DNA of 64,000 nucleotides from Bacillus_AB infantis_C (GTDB lineage: Bacteria; Bacillota; Bacilli; Bacillales; Cytobacillaceae). Below the pieces are notes generated by a model that saw only the letters and a program-made list of their open reading frames with translations, had not been told where the DNA came from and made no database searches. Positions 8,668 through 17,930 of this stretch are shown here, piece after piece. Position numbers and translations under genes: made by a program. Numbering within the stretch: position 1 is the first letter of the stretch; every line of letters begins with the position of its first letter. The stretch is from the NCBI RefSeq assembly GCF_050107595.1, contig NZ_JBNILH010000005.1:186001-250000 (forward strand), read 5' to 3'.

Positions 8668-8700
8668 AAAAAAGACGTGCAGCCTCCTGCACGTCTTTTT
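8668..8700. terminator. Bidirectional intrinsic terminator
   Basis: AAAAAAGACGTGCA (8668-8681) pairs with TGCACGTCTTTTT (8688-8700), between two convergent genes. Confidence 0.9.
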
Positions 8701-8701
8701 A

Positions 8702-9667
8702 TCAAGATTGAACAGCTTCTTCTTCAAGCTTCTTCATTCTCTCAGCCACTTCCTCTTCTGAAAGGCCGTGTTCACTGATATAACGGTTGCGAGGGTGCAC
8801 CCGGCATTCATGGCTGCAGCTCCGCAGATATTTATGCTCATTTTCCTCAGAGCTCAAGATCTGTTTGTTGCATTCAGGATTGGCGCATCTTACATACCTC
8901 TCGCAAGGCTCGTTTGTGTAATAGTCGCGGCCGACGATGACATGCTCCTCCTGATTGACAGGAACGCTGATCCGGTCATCGAATACATAGCATTGGCCGT
9001 CCCACAGCTTGCCGCGCACCTCAGGATCTTTACCGTATGTCACGATTCCTCCGTGCAGCTGGCCGACGTCCTCAAAACCTTCTTTTAGAAGCCATCCTGA
9101 GAACTTTTCGCAGCGGACGCCTCCAGTACAATAAGTCAGGATCTTCTTGCCTTCAAACTTATCTTTGTTTTCCTTGATCCATTCAGGAAGCTCGCGGAAA
9201 TTTTGGATATCCGGCTTAATCGCCCCCTTGAAATGTCCGAGGTCGTATTCATAGTCATTTCGAGCATCGAGGACGACAGTATCAGGGTCCTGCATCTTTT
9301 CAAAAAACTCTTTTGGCTCTAAGTGTGTCCCTGTCAGCTTTAATGGATCGACATCATCTTCAAGGCTCAGGTTCACTAGTTCTTTTCTCACTCTGACGCG
9401 CATTTTTCTGAATGCATGCCCTTCTGCTTCATCAATCTTGAAAACTGTGCCTTCGAATAGAGGATGATTGTCCATCATGTCGATATAGGCCTGTGTCTGC
9501 TCCACTGTGCCTGACACGGTGCCGTTGATGCCCTCTTCAGAAATTAGCACTCGCCCCTTTAGGCCGATAGCGTTACAGAAATTCAAGTGCTCTTCCCTTT
9601 GTGCCGCAGGATCTTCTATATGAACATATTTGTAATAAAGCAAAATTCTATATGATTGTGTATCCAT
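8702..9667 (-). CDS. trhO: tRNA uridine(34) hydroxylase (rhodanese family)
   Basis: Forms 5-hydroxyuridine at the tRNA wobble position. 321 aa: N-terminal acylphosphatase-like part (~1-100, GRVLISEEGINGTVSG), central rhodanese domain (~125-220) with the catalytic C180 in TYCTGGVRCEK, and a C-terminal cysteine-rich tail (CYVFDDRISV, CANPECNKQI, RSCSHECRVHPRN). Matches the YbfQ/YceA family in order and length. Single gene with its own start; the upstream 245 bp to the ABC-F gene contains divergent promoter DNA only. Confidence 0.93.
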   Translation of the reverse strand: MDTQSYRILLYYKYVHIEDPAAQREEHLNFCNAIGLKGRVLISEEGINGTVSGTVEQTQAYIDMMDNHPLFEGTVFKIDEAEGHAFRKMRVRVRKELVNLSLEDDVDPLKLTGTHLEPKEFFEKMQDPDTVVLDARNDYEYDLGHFKGAIKPDIQNFRELPEWIKENKDKFEGKKILTYCTGGVRCEKFSGWLLKEGFEDVGQLHGGIVTYGKDPEVRGKLWDGQCYVFDDRISVPVNQEEHVIVGRDYYTNEPCERYVRCANPECNKQILSSEENEHKYLRSCSHECRVHPRNRYISEHGLSEEEVAERMKKLEEEAVQS

Positions 9668-9912
9668 GATTTTTTCTTTCCTTTCCAGACCAAATGCAAG
9701 ATTCTGTTCCGGCAGGCAGCCCTATACCGGATTTTTCAACACATTCTATTATAACAGCCATATAAGGGGTGTCAAAAACATTGTTTCCCCTTACCCGGGA
9801 AAATGGACAGCCTCTAATAATAATTGGCATCTAAAACACCAGGTTTACTCTATTGTTTTTTAGTATGATGTAATGATGGATTATTATACATGCAAAGCGA
9901 GGAATATAAACG

Positions 9913-11464
9913 GTGAGTTTATTAACTGTAGATCATTTAAGTCATACTTTTGGCGATAGAACTTTATTCAAAGATGTGTCTTTCCGCCTTCTGCAGGAAG
10001 ACCATGTCGGACTTGTAGGCGCAAACGGAGCCGGAAAATCGACTCTTATGAATATCATAACCAGTCAGCTGATCCACGACAGCGGTAAAGTGGAATGGAC
10101 TCCAAATGTGCATTACGGCTATTTGGACCAGCATACAATCCTTACTCCGGGCAGGACCATGCGCGATGTGCTGAAGAATGCATTTCTTCCATTATTCGAG
10201 CAGGAAAAAGCCCTAAATGAAGTGACAGCCAAGATGGCTGACGCTGCACCTGAAGAGCTTGAAGAGCTTCTTGAGCAGATGGGGGAAATCCAGGACAGGC
10301 TGGATGCCGGCGGGTTCTACTCTCTTGACATCAAGATTGAGGAAGCTGCGAGGGGTCTGGGCCTTGACGCGATCGGCCTTGACCGCGATGTAGCTGCACT
10401 GAGCGGCGGACAGCGTACAAAGGTCCTTCTGGCCAAGCTTCTTCTCGAGCAGCCGCAGGTCCTTTTGCTTGATGAGCCTACCAACTATATGGATGTAGAG
10501 CTGGCTCGCCGGCTACCTGAAGGAATATCCTTATGCATTCATGCTGATTTCCCATGATACAGAATTCATGAATTCTGTATCAAATGTCATTTTTCATCTG
10601 GAATTTTCGAAGCTCAGCAGATATACCGCTAGCTATGATAAATTCCTCGTGCTTGCTGAAATCAATAAAAATCAGCATATCCATGCATATGAAAAACAGC
10701 AGGAATTCATCAAAAAGCAAGAAGATTTCATCTCTAAAAATAAAGCCCGCTATTCAACAACAGGCCGGGCAAAAAGCCGCCAGAAGCAGCTTGACCGGAT
10801 GGAAAGGATCGACCGCCCGGAAACTGCCGTTAAGCCTGCCTTCGAATTCAAGGAATCCCGCAGCAGCAGCCGGTATGTATTTGAAGGCAAAGATTTTGAA
10901 ATCGGCTATTCGGATCCGCTCCTTCCAAAAATGAATATGACAGTTGAGCGAGGCGAAAAGATCGCAATCGTTGGCTGCAACGGAGTGGGAAAATCCACGC
11001 TCCTGAAAACTATGCTCGGCAAAATTTCCCCTCTCAGCGGAAAAATTGAGCGCGGGGATTTCTTATTCCCTTCCTATTTTGAACAGGAAGTAAAAGCTGG
11101 CAACATTACACCGATCGACGATGTATGGAGCGAGTTCCCAAGCCTTGACCAGCACCAGGTCCGTGCAGCATTGTCGAAATGCGGGCTGAAAAATGAACAT
11201 ATCTCACGCCCGCTGAATCAATTGAGCGGCGGCGAGCAGGCGAAGGTCCGCCTTTGCAAGCTCCTAATGAATGAAAGCAACTGGCTATTATTCGACGAGC
11301 CGACAAACCACCTGGATATCACAGCAAAAGAAGAGCTGAAGCGTGCGCTGAAAGCTTATAAAGGCACTGTTGTGCTTGTATGCCATGAGCCTGACTTTTA
11401 TGAAGACTGGGTAACTAAGACTTGGAACGTTGAAGAATGGTCCCAAAAGATGAAACAGGTATAA
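9913..11464 (+). pseudogene. ABC-F ATPase (YfmM-like), frameshifted
   Basis: Two overlapping frames together make one ABC-F protein of about 517 aa. Frame 1 (9913-10557, GTG start) holds the first ATPase: Walker A GANGAGKST, signature LSGGQR, Walker B LLLDEPTNYMD. Frame 2 (to 11464) resumes at AFMLISHDTEF and holds the linker, second Walker A GCNGVGKST, LSGGEQ and FDEPTNHLD. The break falls at about 10500-10515. Reading GTAGAG then CTGGCTCGCC, insertion of 8 bases would restore an HIAWLxGYLKEY-type sequence expected after the Walker B, so an 8-base deletion explains it. ABC-F proteins act on the ribosome E-site in translation or antibiotic protection. It could be a sequencing or assembly error. 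Confidence 0.85.
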
Positions 11465-11522
11465 AGATCAAAGCCCCTTTGCTTTTTAAGGAAACAGCTC
11501 TGATAGTATGAAGATAAAATTT

Positions 11523-11604
11523 ATGCCCCCATAATATACGTTTTCGTAACCTGAGTAACTCGGGAATTAACTAACCAGAAAAGCTTGGGGCATCCCAAGC
11601 TTTT
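11523..11604 (+). ncRNA. Possible structured RNA ending in a terminator
   Basis: AAAAGCTTGGG (11579-11589) and CCCAAGCTTTT (11594-11604) form a terminator with a short T-rich tail. ATGCCCC (11523-11529) is an exact complement of GGGGCAT (11587-11593), which overlaps the terminator arm and loop, so two mutually exclusive folds exist. A third helix CCTGAG/CTCGGG lies at 11550-11564. It follows the ABC-F gene and no plus-strand gene lies downstream, so it may be only that gene's terminator with chance pairing, or a small RNA. Confidence 0.35.
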
Positions 11605-11712
11605 ACTTTTAAATATGTTGTTCTAAAATTAATCATTAAATAGTTGAACAGCAGATTACCCGTTAAACATGTGCATTCATTAAACACTGAAACCAGGTTC
11701 CCTGCTGATTGA

Positions 11713-11905
11713 GAATAATAGAGGGAAAGGTTTCACTTATTGTGAAAATAGTACTGAAAACGGCTAAAATAGAGGGAGGAATTCCTCTTATTAGACTAAA
11801 AGACATTAAAATAGGCAGCTTTGCTTTGCATAGAAGGAAAAACTTCCCTTATTTCCTCAAAAACTACATCTAATCTGCATATAACAGTAAAATCTCCCCT
11901 TATTT
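11713..11905. repeat. Degenerate palindromic repeats of about 50-60 bp
   Basis: Segments AATAGAGGGAAAGG..CTTATT (11717), AATAGAGGGAGGAATTCCTCTTATT-like near-palindrome (11768-11792), CATAGAAGG..CCCTTATT (11829) and a weaker copy near 11883 recur at 51-61 bp. The first two are 51 bp apart. Each can fold on itself. No gene is visible in 11605-12026. Confidence 0.45.
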
Positions 11906-12026
11906 TTCTATCACTGGTTACTCACTTTTCATCTTCCCATCTCATTAATAAAACAACAGAAACAACCGGCTTTTCAGGTTTGTGCAGGAATATCTCTTTC
12001 TGCCACAATACCCAAGAAGCTCTTTT

Positions 12027-13586
12027 TTATGTTTGTGCTGATTGGGACAGTTCACTCCTCAACACAAATTTCTGCAGCTTTCCGCTTGCATTACGCGGCA
12101 GGCTTTCACAGAAGATGTATTTTCTCGGCCGCTTATAATTGGCCAGCCTGCTGCTTTCCTTGCACCAGCTGTCCAATTCTTCCTCTGTTACTGAAGGATC
12201 TTTTTTAACAACGAATGCCGTCACAGTCTCTCCCCACCTGTCATCCGGCTGGCCGATGACTGCTGCATCCAGGACTCCGCTATGTTCAAACAGCACATCC
12301 TCAATTTCCCTCGGATAGATATTTTCACCGCCGCTGATGATCATATCATCCACCCTGTCCCTTACCCATAGATAGCCTTCTTCATCCAGGGCACCGATGT
12401 CGCCTGAATGGTACCATCCTTTATATAAAGCTTTTTCTGTTGCTTCTTCCATATTGTAATAGCCTTTCATCATGCTTGGGCCCCTCACGATGATTTCCCC
12501 GGACTCCCCAGCCGGGAGGATATCTTCAGGATCTGATGGCCCATTATCCTTCGGCCTGACGATCCTGATTTCATGATTCAGGCATGCCTGGCCGGCAGAG
12601 CCTGCTTTAGAAAGCTGATCATGCTCTGAAAGGAATGTGATGGCCGGCCCCATCTCTGTCATTCCGTAAGCCTGGACCAATAAGATCCCAAGCTTCTCCC
12701 TGCACAGCTTAACAAGTGCCGGGGCCATCGGGGCCGCCCCGTAAAGGCCAAGCTTCAGGCTGTCCAGGCAATAAGCCAGCAGATCTTCCTGCAATAGCAT
12801 ATTCCACATTGCAGGGGCGGCAAAAAATTTAGTGACCCTCTCCTCCTCTATCAGCTGAAGCACCTTTTTCGGATTAAACTGATGAAGGATGACATTTCCA
12901 GCACCAACATGGATGCGGGGAAGAAAGGCGCAATGCAGCTCTGCACAATGAAACATCGGTGCTGTGACCAGCCCTTTATCGGATGGTTCAAGCTTTGTTG
13001 CTGCAATTACCGTCAAGCTCTGTTCAGCCATATGCCTGTGTGTATGAATGACTCCTTTAGGCCGGCCGGTCGTTCCGCTTGTATACATGATCGCATAATC
13101 ATCATCTTCGCTGACATCAGCAAAAACAGGGCTGTCAGAGGCTTGAGAGACTTTTTTATCAAAGGAGGCCGCATAGGAAGGCGGGTCGTCATCAATATAC
13201 CAGTAAGCTGTTTCAGGAAATTGTTCTGCAATAGTAGAAACCACGCTTTCAAGAGTCTTCTCAAAAACAAGAACCTTCGGGCGTGCATCTCTTAGGATAT
13301 ATGCAGTTTCTTCAGCCTGGAGGCGGAAATTGATTGGATTAAAAACGGCTCCGATTTTAGCACAGGCGAAAAAGACTGCCGCCAGTTCCTCTGTGTTATA
13401 TAAAAAAACAGAAACCCTGTCTCCCTTGATGACACCTTCAGCAGCGAGCGCATGTGCGACCCGGTTGATGCGCATATTCCATTCACTATAAGTGTAACGC
13501 CTGTTACTCCTGACATCGTATACGGCCTCTTTTGACGGAAATTTCATTACAGCAAGATCTAAAATCCTTCCTATCGTCACTGTCAT
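12027..13586 (-). CDS. Acyl-CoA synthetase (AMP-binding, fatty acid-CoA ligase type)
   Basis: Activates a carboxylic acid to its acyl-CoA with ATP. 519 aa, full length: P-loop YTSGTTGRPKGV (~170-181), A5 YGMTEMGP, SGEIIVRGPSMMKGYY, A7 YHSGDIG, A8 VDDMIISGGENIYPREIE, and C-terminal RNASGKLQK with the catalytic lysine. Last gene of a minus-strand operon (SDR, acyl-CoA dehydrogenase, thiolase, ligase) that covers activation and three beta-oxidation steps; no hydratase is in the cluster. The chain-length preference cannot be read from the sequence; medium or long chain is likely given the LCAD-like partner. Confidence 0.9.
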   Translation of the reverse strand: MTVTIGRILDLAVMKFPSKEAVYDVRSNRRYTYSEWNMRINRVAHALAAEGVIKGDRVSVFLYNTEELAAVFFACAKIGAVFNPINFRLQAEETAYILRDARPKVLVFEKTLESVVSTIAEQFPETAYWYIDDDPPSYAASFDKKVSQASDSPVFADVSEDDDYAIMYTSGTTGRPKGVIHTHRHMAEQSLTVIAATKLEPSDKGLVTAPMFHCAELHCAFLPRIHVGAGNVILHQFNPKKVLQLIEEERVTKFFAAPAMWNMLLQEDLLAYCLDSLKLGLYGAAPMAPALVKLCREKLGILLVQAYGMTEMGPAITFLSEHDQLSKAGSAGQACLNHEIRIVRPKDNGPSDPEDILPAGESGEIIVRGPSMMKGYYNMEEATEKALYKGWYHSGDIGALDEEGYLWVRDRVDDMIISGGENIYPREIEDVLFEHSGVLDAAVIGQPDDRWGETVTAFVVKKDPSVTEEELDSWCKESSRLANYKRPRKYIFCESLPRNASGKLQKFVLRSELSQSAQT

Positions 13587-13628
13587 GGCGTACCTCCTGA
13601 ACTTATTTTTCAGAACCTTTCCGATCTG

Positions 13629-14777
13629 TCACAATCGTTCTATGATGGTCGCATTTGCCATTCCATAGCCTTCGCACATCGTCTGAAGCCCGTACCTTCC
13701 TTCTGTCCTTTCCAGTTCAAAGATCAGTCCTGCCATGATCCGGGCGCCGCTTGCGCCGAGCGGATGGCCGAGTGCAATGGCCCCGCCATTTGGATTCAGC
13801 TTAGCAGGATCGGCTCCAGTCTCCTTCAGCCACGCAAGAGGCACTGAAGCAAAGGCTTCATTCACTTCGAAAATATCAATATCCCGGATCGAGAGCCCTG
13901 CTTTTTGCAAAGCCTTTTCCGTTGCAGGAATCGGGCCTGTCAGCATGAGTGTCGGATCTGATCCTACAACTGTTCTTGTCAGGATGCGGAACCTGGGACG
14001 AAGCCCCAGGCTTTCTGCCCTCTCCCTTGACATGATCAAAAGGGCGGCTGCCCCGTCGCTTATCTGGCTGGAATTGCCTGCATGGATCCTGCCGTTTTCC
14101 ATGAATGCCGGCTTCAAGGTTCCCAGCAGCTCAAGCGATGTGTCTTTCCGCGGGCCGGAATCCTCTGATGCAACAAGCATCGTACCATCATCCTGCACAG
14201 CCTCGATTGATGCAATCTCACTTTCAAATTTTCCCTCTGCCTGTGCTTTCAGCGCTTTCTCGTGGCTTTTGAGAGAATATTCATCAAGCTGCTGCCGGGA
14301 GAATCCGTATTTTTCTGCGATTCTCTCTGCTGAAAGGCCCTGGTGGATCATCTCATGCTTCCTTTTAAGATTTTCATTTAATTTGGCTCCCTGAAAGCTT
14401 GAGCCAATCGGAACACGGGACATGCTCTCCACTCCGCCGGCTATGACGATATCCATATCTCCCGCTAATATGGCCTGTGCTGCAAAATGGACCGCCTGCT
14501 GGCTTGAACCGCACTGCCTGTCAATGGAAACACCGGGTACTTCAACAGGGAATCCGGCAATCAAAGAGGCAATCCTCGCTATATCACCGGCCTGCTCCCC
14601 GGTTTGGCTGACACAGCCCATAATAACATCATCAACTAAAGAAGGATCGAGGCCCGCCCTCTCAGTCAGCTTATTTAATATGAAAGCAGCCAGCTCATCT
14701 GGCCTGATATTCTTCAATATGCCATTTTTCTTTCCTATCGGCGTCCGCACTGCCTCTGCGATAACAGCTTCCCTCAT
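13629..14777 (-). CDS. Acetyl-CoA acyltransferase (thiolase)
   Basis: Cleaves 3-ketoacyl-CoA with CoA. 382 aa, standard thiolase length. Nucleophile C89 in DRQCGSSQQ; NEAFASVP, GGAIALGHPLGASGAR and the C-terminal acid-base cysteine in TMCEGYGMA. The ATG at 14777 (MREAVIAEAVRTP) has AAGGGGGA upstream; an earlier ATG at 14816 would add 13 basic residues outside the family consensus and overlap the preceding gene. Third gene of the beta-oxidation operon. Confidence 0.9.
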   Translation of the reverse strand: MREAVIAEAVRTPIGKKNGILKNIRPDELAAFILNKLTERAGLDPSLVDDVIMGCVSQTGEQAGDIARIASLIAGFPVEVPGVSIDRQCGSSQQAVHFAAQAILAGDMDIVIAGGVESMSRVPIGSSFQGAKLNENLKRKHEMIHQGLSAERIAEKYGFSRQQLDEYSLKSHEKALKAQAEGKFESEIASIEAVQDDGTMLVASEDSGPRKDTSLELLGTLKPAFMENGRIHAGNSSQISDGAAALLIMSRERAESLGLRPRFRILTRTVVGSDPTLMLTGPIPATEKALQKAGLSIRDIDIFEVNEAFASVPLAWLKETGADPAKLNPNGGAIALGHPLGASGARIMAGLIFELERTEGRYGLQTMCEGYGMANATIIERL

Positions 14778-14805
14778 CCGCCTATCCCCCTTCTTTCTCG
14801 TGTTT

Positions 14806-15957
14806 CTAGAGGCCAAGCCCTTTGGCTATGATTGACTTCATGATTTCATTGGTACCGGCATAAATGCTCGCAACCGGGATATCTCTGTACCTTCTCGCAA
14901 TCTCATATTCTTCCATATACCCATAGCCGCCATGAAGCTGAAGGCATTCAGAAGCTATCCTTCTTGCATTATCGGTCAGCTTCCATTTAGCCATAGAAAC
15001 TTTTTGCGTGATATCCTTGCCTTCCATATGCTCCTGATTCAAGGTGTTCAGAAAGCTTTTGCCCATTTCGATATCGGTGGCCATTTCTGCCATTTTAAAT
15101 TGGGTGTTTTGAAAATTTCCGACCGGCCTGCCGAAGGCCTCCCTGCTTTTCACATAAGATAAAGTAAGCTCCAGCATAACTTCAGAGGCTGCTTGTGCGG
15201 CAATGGCAACTACAAGCCTTTCCTGCTGCAGTTTCTTCATCATATATTGAAACCCTTGTCCCTCTTCTCCAATCAGATTTTCTTTAGGAACAAGACAGTC
15301 TTCAAAAATGAGCTCAGCAGTATCCTGGCAGTGAAGGCCAATTTTATCCAGCTTTCTGCCCCTGAAAAAACCCTCGCATCCCCTTTCAACTGCAAGCAGG
15401 CTGATTCCCTTATGTTTGGGGACCGCTTGAGTATCCGTCTTGCAGGCAACAATGACCAGATCGGAGTGCATCCCGTTCGTAATAAATGTTTTTTGCCCGT
15501 TGAGACGATAATGATCTCCTTCATCCACCGCTGTTGTACTAATACCTGCAAGGTCGGAACCTGCTCCAGGCTCAGTCATAGCAATCGCTGTAATGATATC
15601 TCCGGCAGCACACTTGGGGAGCCACCTGCTTTTCTGTTCTTCAGAACCAAATTCTGAAAGATATGGCACGGCTATGTCATTATGCAGCCCGATGCCAACC
15701 AGCCCTGAACCTACTCTTTCCAATTCTTCATTTATAATGACGGAGAAGCCCCAGTCAGTACCGCTGCCTCCGTATACCTCATCTACATCAGGGCACAGAA
15801 ACCCCTGCTCCCCCATCTTCCTCCAAAAATCCCTTGGTATAAACCGTGCTTGCTCCCATTGACTGTAAAAGGGATAGGCCTCCTTCTCCAGAAATTTCTT
15901 TAGCGCCTTTCGAAAAATGTGATGTTCCTCTTTAAGAAATCCTGTTGTCTTTTCCAT
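14806..15957 (-). CDS. Acyl-CoA dehydrogenase, long-chain (LCAD-like) type
   Basis: FAD flavoenzyme that makes the 2-enoyl-CoA. 383 aa with AIAMTEPGAGSDLAG (~126-138), FITNGMHSDL, and the C-terminal CLQLHGGYGYMEEYEIARRYRD-type segment. The usual catalytic glutamate of YEGT is alanine here (IYAGTNEIMK), and the base is probably E246 in KKLQQERLVVA, as in LCAD and isovaleryl-CoA dehydrogenase. That points to long-chain or branched substrates. GAAAGGGGGA precedes the ATG. Second gene of the operon, 43 bp after the SDR. Confidence 0.9.
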   Translation of the reverse strand: MEKTTGFLKEEHHIFRKALKKFLEKEAYPFYSQWEQARFIPRDFWRKMGEQGFLCPDVDEVYGGSGTDWGFSVIINEELERVGSGLVGIGLHNDIAVPYLSEFGSEEQKSRWLPKCAAGDIITAIAMTEPGAGSDLAGISTTAVDEGDHYRLNGQKTFITNGMHSDLVIVACKTDTQAVPKHKGISLLAVERGCEGFFRGRKLDKIGLHCQDTAELIFEDCLVPKENLIGEEGQGFQYMMKKLQQERLVVAIAAQAASEVMLELTLSYVKSREAFGRPVGNFQNTQFKMAEMATDIEMGKSFLNTLNQEHMEGKDITQKVSMAKWKLTDNARRIASECLQLHGGYGYMEEYEIARRYRDIPVASIYAGTNEIMKSIIAKGLGL

Positions 15958-16000
15958 GCCCTTCCCCCTTTCGGAAAACGCTTACAAAAATAATTTTATT

Positions 16001-16762
16001 TCACTTTGGCTGCATGCGGATTGCTCCGTCAAGCCTGATGGTCTCTCCATTGAGCATCGGGTTCTCTATTATACTTTGTGCCAGCATGGCAAATTCTTCT
16101 GGAAAGCCAAGACGGCTGGGAAACGGGACCGTTTTGCCAAGTGCAGCTTTTGCACCCTCTGGCAAAGAATCAAACATAGGGGTATGAAACAGACCAGGAG
16201 CAATCGCCATCACCCTGACACCGTATTCAGCCAGTTCCCTGGCAATCGGAAGGGTCATGCTTGCCACGCCTCCTTTGGAAGCACTGTAGGCTGCCTGGCC
16301 GATCTGCCCTTCAAAGGCAGCAACTGATGAGGTACTGATGATAACTCCTCTTCCCCCTTGTTCATTTGGTTCATTATCCTTCATTTTCTCTGCCGCCAGC
16401 CGGATCATATTGAAGGTGCCTGTCAAGTTAACTGATATGACTTTAGAAAATAAATCGAGTTCGTGCACCCCTTTTTTGCCAAGCACCTTTTGAGCAGCGG
16501 CAATTCCCGCACAATTGATGCTCACATTTATGTAGCCCAGTTTCTCAATAGCCAAATTGACTGCGTCGGATGCCTGCCGGGCATCAGTTACATCTGCTTT
16601 CACAAACAGGGCGCTGCTGCCGAGCTCTTTTTGAATATTAGTTCCCTTTTCCTCATCCATGTCAATGATGCAGACCAGGCCGCCCCTATCCAGAATTCTT
16701 CTTGCAGCCGCCTCTCCAAGGCCCGATGCTCCGCCAGTCACAAGGGCACAAATATTTTCCAT
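16001..16762 (-). CDS. 3-hydroxyacyl-CoA dehydrogenase, SDR type II (HSD10-like)
   Basis: NAD-dependent SDR of 253 aa. TGGASGLGEAAA cofactor motif at 9-20, NCAGI, catalytic S145/S146, Y159 and K163 in ISTSSVAAFEGQIGQAAYSASKGG-type segment, GLFHTPMF after. HSD10-like SDRs oxidise 3-hydroxyacyl-CoA, which fits a beta-oxidation operon that otherwise lacks a hydroxyacyl-CoA dehydrogenase. The ATG at 16762 has AAGGAGGAG upstream; the earlier in-frame start at 16906 adds 48 non-family residues. First gene of the operon; the promoter is in 16763-16976, where no clear FadR palindrome was found. Confidence 0.87.
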   Translation of the reverse strand: MENICALVTGGASGLGEAAARRILDRGGLVCIIDMDEEKGTNIQKELGSSALFVKADVTDARQASDAVNLAIEKLGYINVSINCAGIAAAQKVLGKKGVHELDLFSKVISVNLTGTFNMIRLAAEKMKDNEPNEQGGRGVIISTSSVAAFEGQIGQAAYSASKGGVASMTLPIARELAEYGVRVMAIAPGLFHTPMFDSLPEGAKAALGKTVPFPSRLGFPEEFAMLAQSIIENPMLNGETIRLDGAIRMQPK

Positions 16763-16976
16763 TGCATACGACTCCTCCTTCTTCGAAAGAATATTCTGAA
16801 TATATAATTCTAGCTCCCTGCTGATTTCTCCTTTTTCTTCATATAAAATATTGCCGTTTCCTCTGTTTAAAGTTACCAAAGGCCGTTCACAAAACTTTTG
16901 AAACATTCATAGAGAAGTTCGTGTATAATGAAATGGCTTACACAGCATTACAAACTTTCTGAAAAGGATAGGCTAA

Positions 16977-17828
16977 ATGACCAATAAACGAATAGCTTGG
17001 ATTACAGACAGCACAGCATTTATCACCAAGGAGCTTGAGCAGAATAAGGATGTTTATGTAATGCCTCTGACCATTGCATTTTCATCGGGCACCTATGAGG
17101 ATGGGATCGATTTATCCTCTGATGATTTATATATGAAACTAAAAGCTGAAAAAGAAGTTCCGAAAACCTCACAGCCTTCTGTCGGCAAATTCGCCGAGCT
17201 GTTTGAAAAATTAAAAGCTGATTATGACTGCGCAATCGCTGTCCACATCTCTTCCAAATTGAGCGGAACCCTGAACAGCTGCATGCAGGGCGCAGAGATT
17301 GCAGGCTTTCCAGTCGAAACAGTAGACTCAAAAATGATGTCTTACATCATTACCGGACTGCTGAATAAGGGGATCGAGCTCCAATCCAATGATATGGACT
17401 GGAAAGAAATCGCCCGTACACTGAGGCTCGAAGCCAATCAGTATGAGAATTATATCCTGCTGGGCAATCTTGACCAATTCTATAAGGGCGGAAGAATGTC
17501 CGGAACTCAGTATCTCCTGGGAAGCATATTAAAGGTAAAGCCGATCATCCACGTTGACCGGAATGGAGAATTCCAGCTTTTTGATAAGGTGCGTTCGGAG
17601 AAAAAAGCCATAAGGCGGATGATGGAGCTACTTGAAGAATCTGCAAAGAAATACAGGATAGAGCAAGTACAGGTCATGCATGGAAATGTCCTAGAAAAGG
17701 CAAAGGACATTGAAAAAGAAATTTTATCCAGGTTTCCTCAAATGGGCACCTTCATCGGCGAAATCAGCTCAACAATTGCTGTGCATGCCGGGGAAGGCAC
17801 GGTCGCAGTCGTCTGGCATTTTGAATAA
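16977..17828 (+). CDS. DegV family fatty-acid-binding protein
   Basis: 283 aa DegV-fold protein: ITDSTAFI near the N-terminus, TSQPSVGKFAELFE, HISSKLSGTLNS, DQFYKGGRMSGTQ, IGEISSTIAVHAGEG at the C-terminus. Family members bind single fatty acids and in Firmicutes act as FakB subunits presenting exogenous fatty acid to FakA kinase. No fakA is adjacent. It is divergent from the beta-oxidation operon, so a link to fatty acid use is plausible. A TATAAT lies at 16924-16929 upstream; AAGGAT precedes the start. A strong terminator follows. Confidence 0.9.
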   Translation: MTNKRIAWITDSTAFITKELEQNKDVYVMPLTIAFSSGTYEDGIDLSSDDLYMKLKAEKEVPKTSQPSVGKFAELFEKLKADYDCAIAVHISSKLSGTLNSCMQGAEIAGFPVETVDSKMMSYIITGLLNKGIELQSNDMDWKEIARTLRLEANQYENYILLGNLDQFYKGGRMSGTQYLLGSILKVKPIIHVDRNGEFQLFDKVRSEKKAIRRMMELLEESAKKYRIEQVQVMHGNVLEKAKDIEKEILSRFPQMGTFIGEISSTIAVHAGEGTVAVVWHFE

Positions 17829-17832
17829 ACAC

Positions 17833-17876
17833 AAAAACCTTCCGAACGGGAATCTACTTGTTTCGGAAGGTTTTTT
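17833..17876 (+). terminator. Intrinsic terminator after degV-family gene
   Basis: AAAAACCTTCCGAA (17833-17846) pairs with TTCGGAAGGTTTTTT (17862-17876), with a T run. Confidence 0.9.
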
Positions 17877-17930
17877 TTATAGAAGAAGCGAAACTATTAG
17901 TATGATATGCAGCAAAGGGAGATGAACGAG

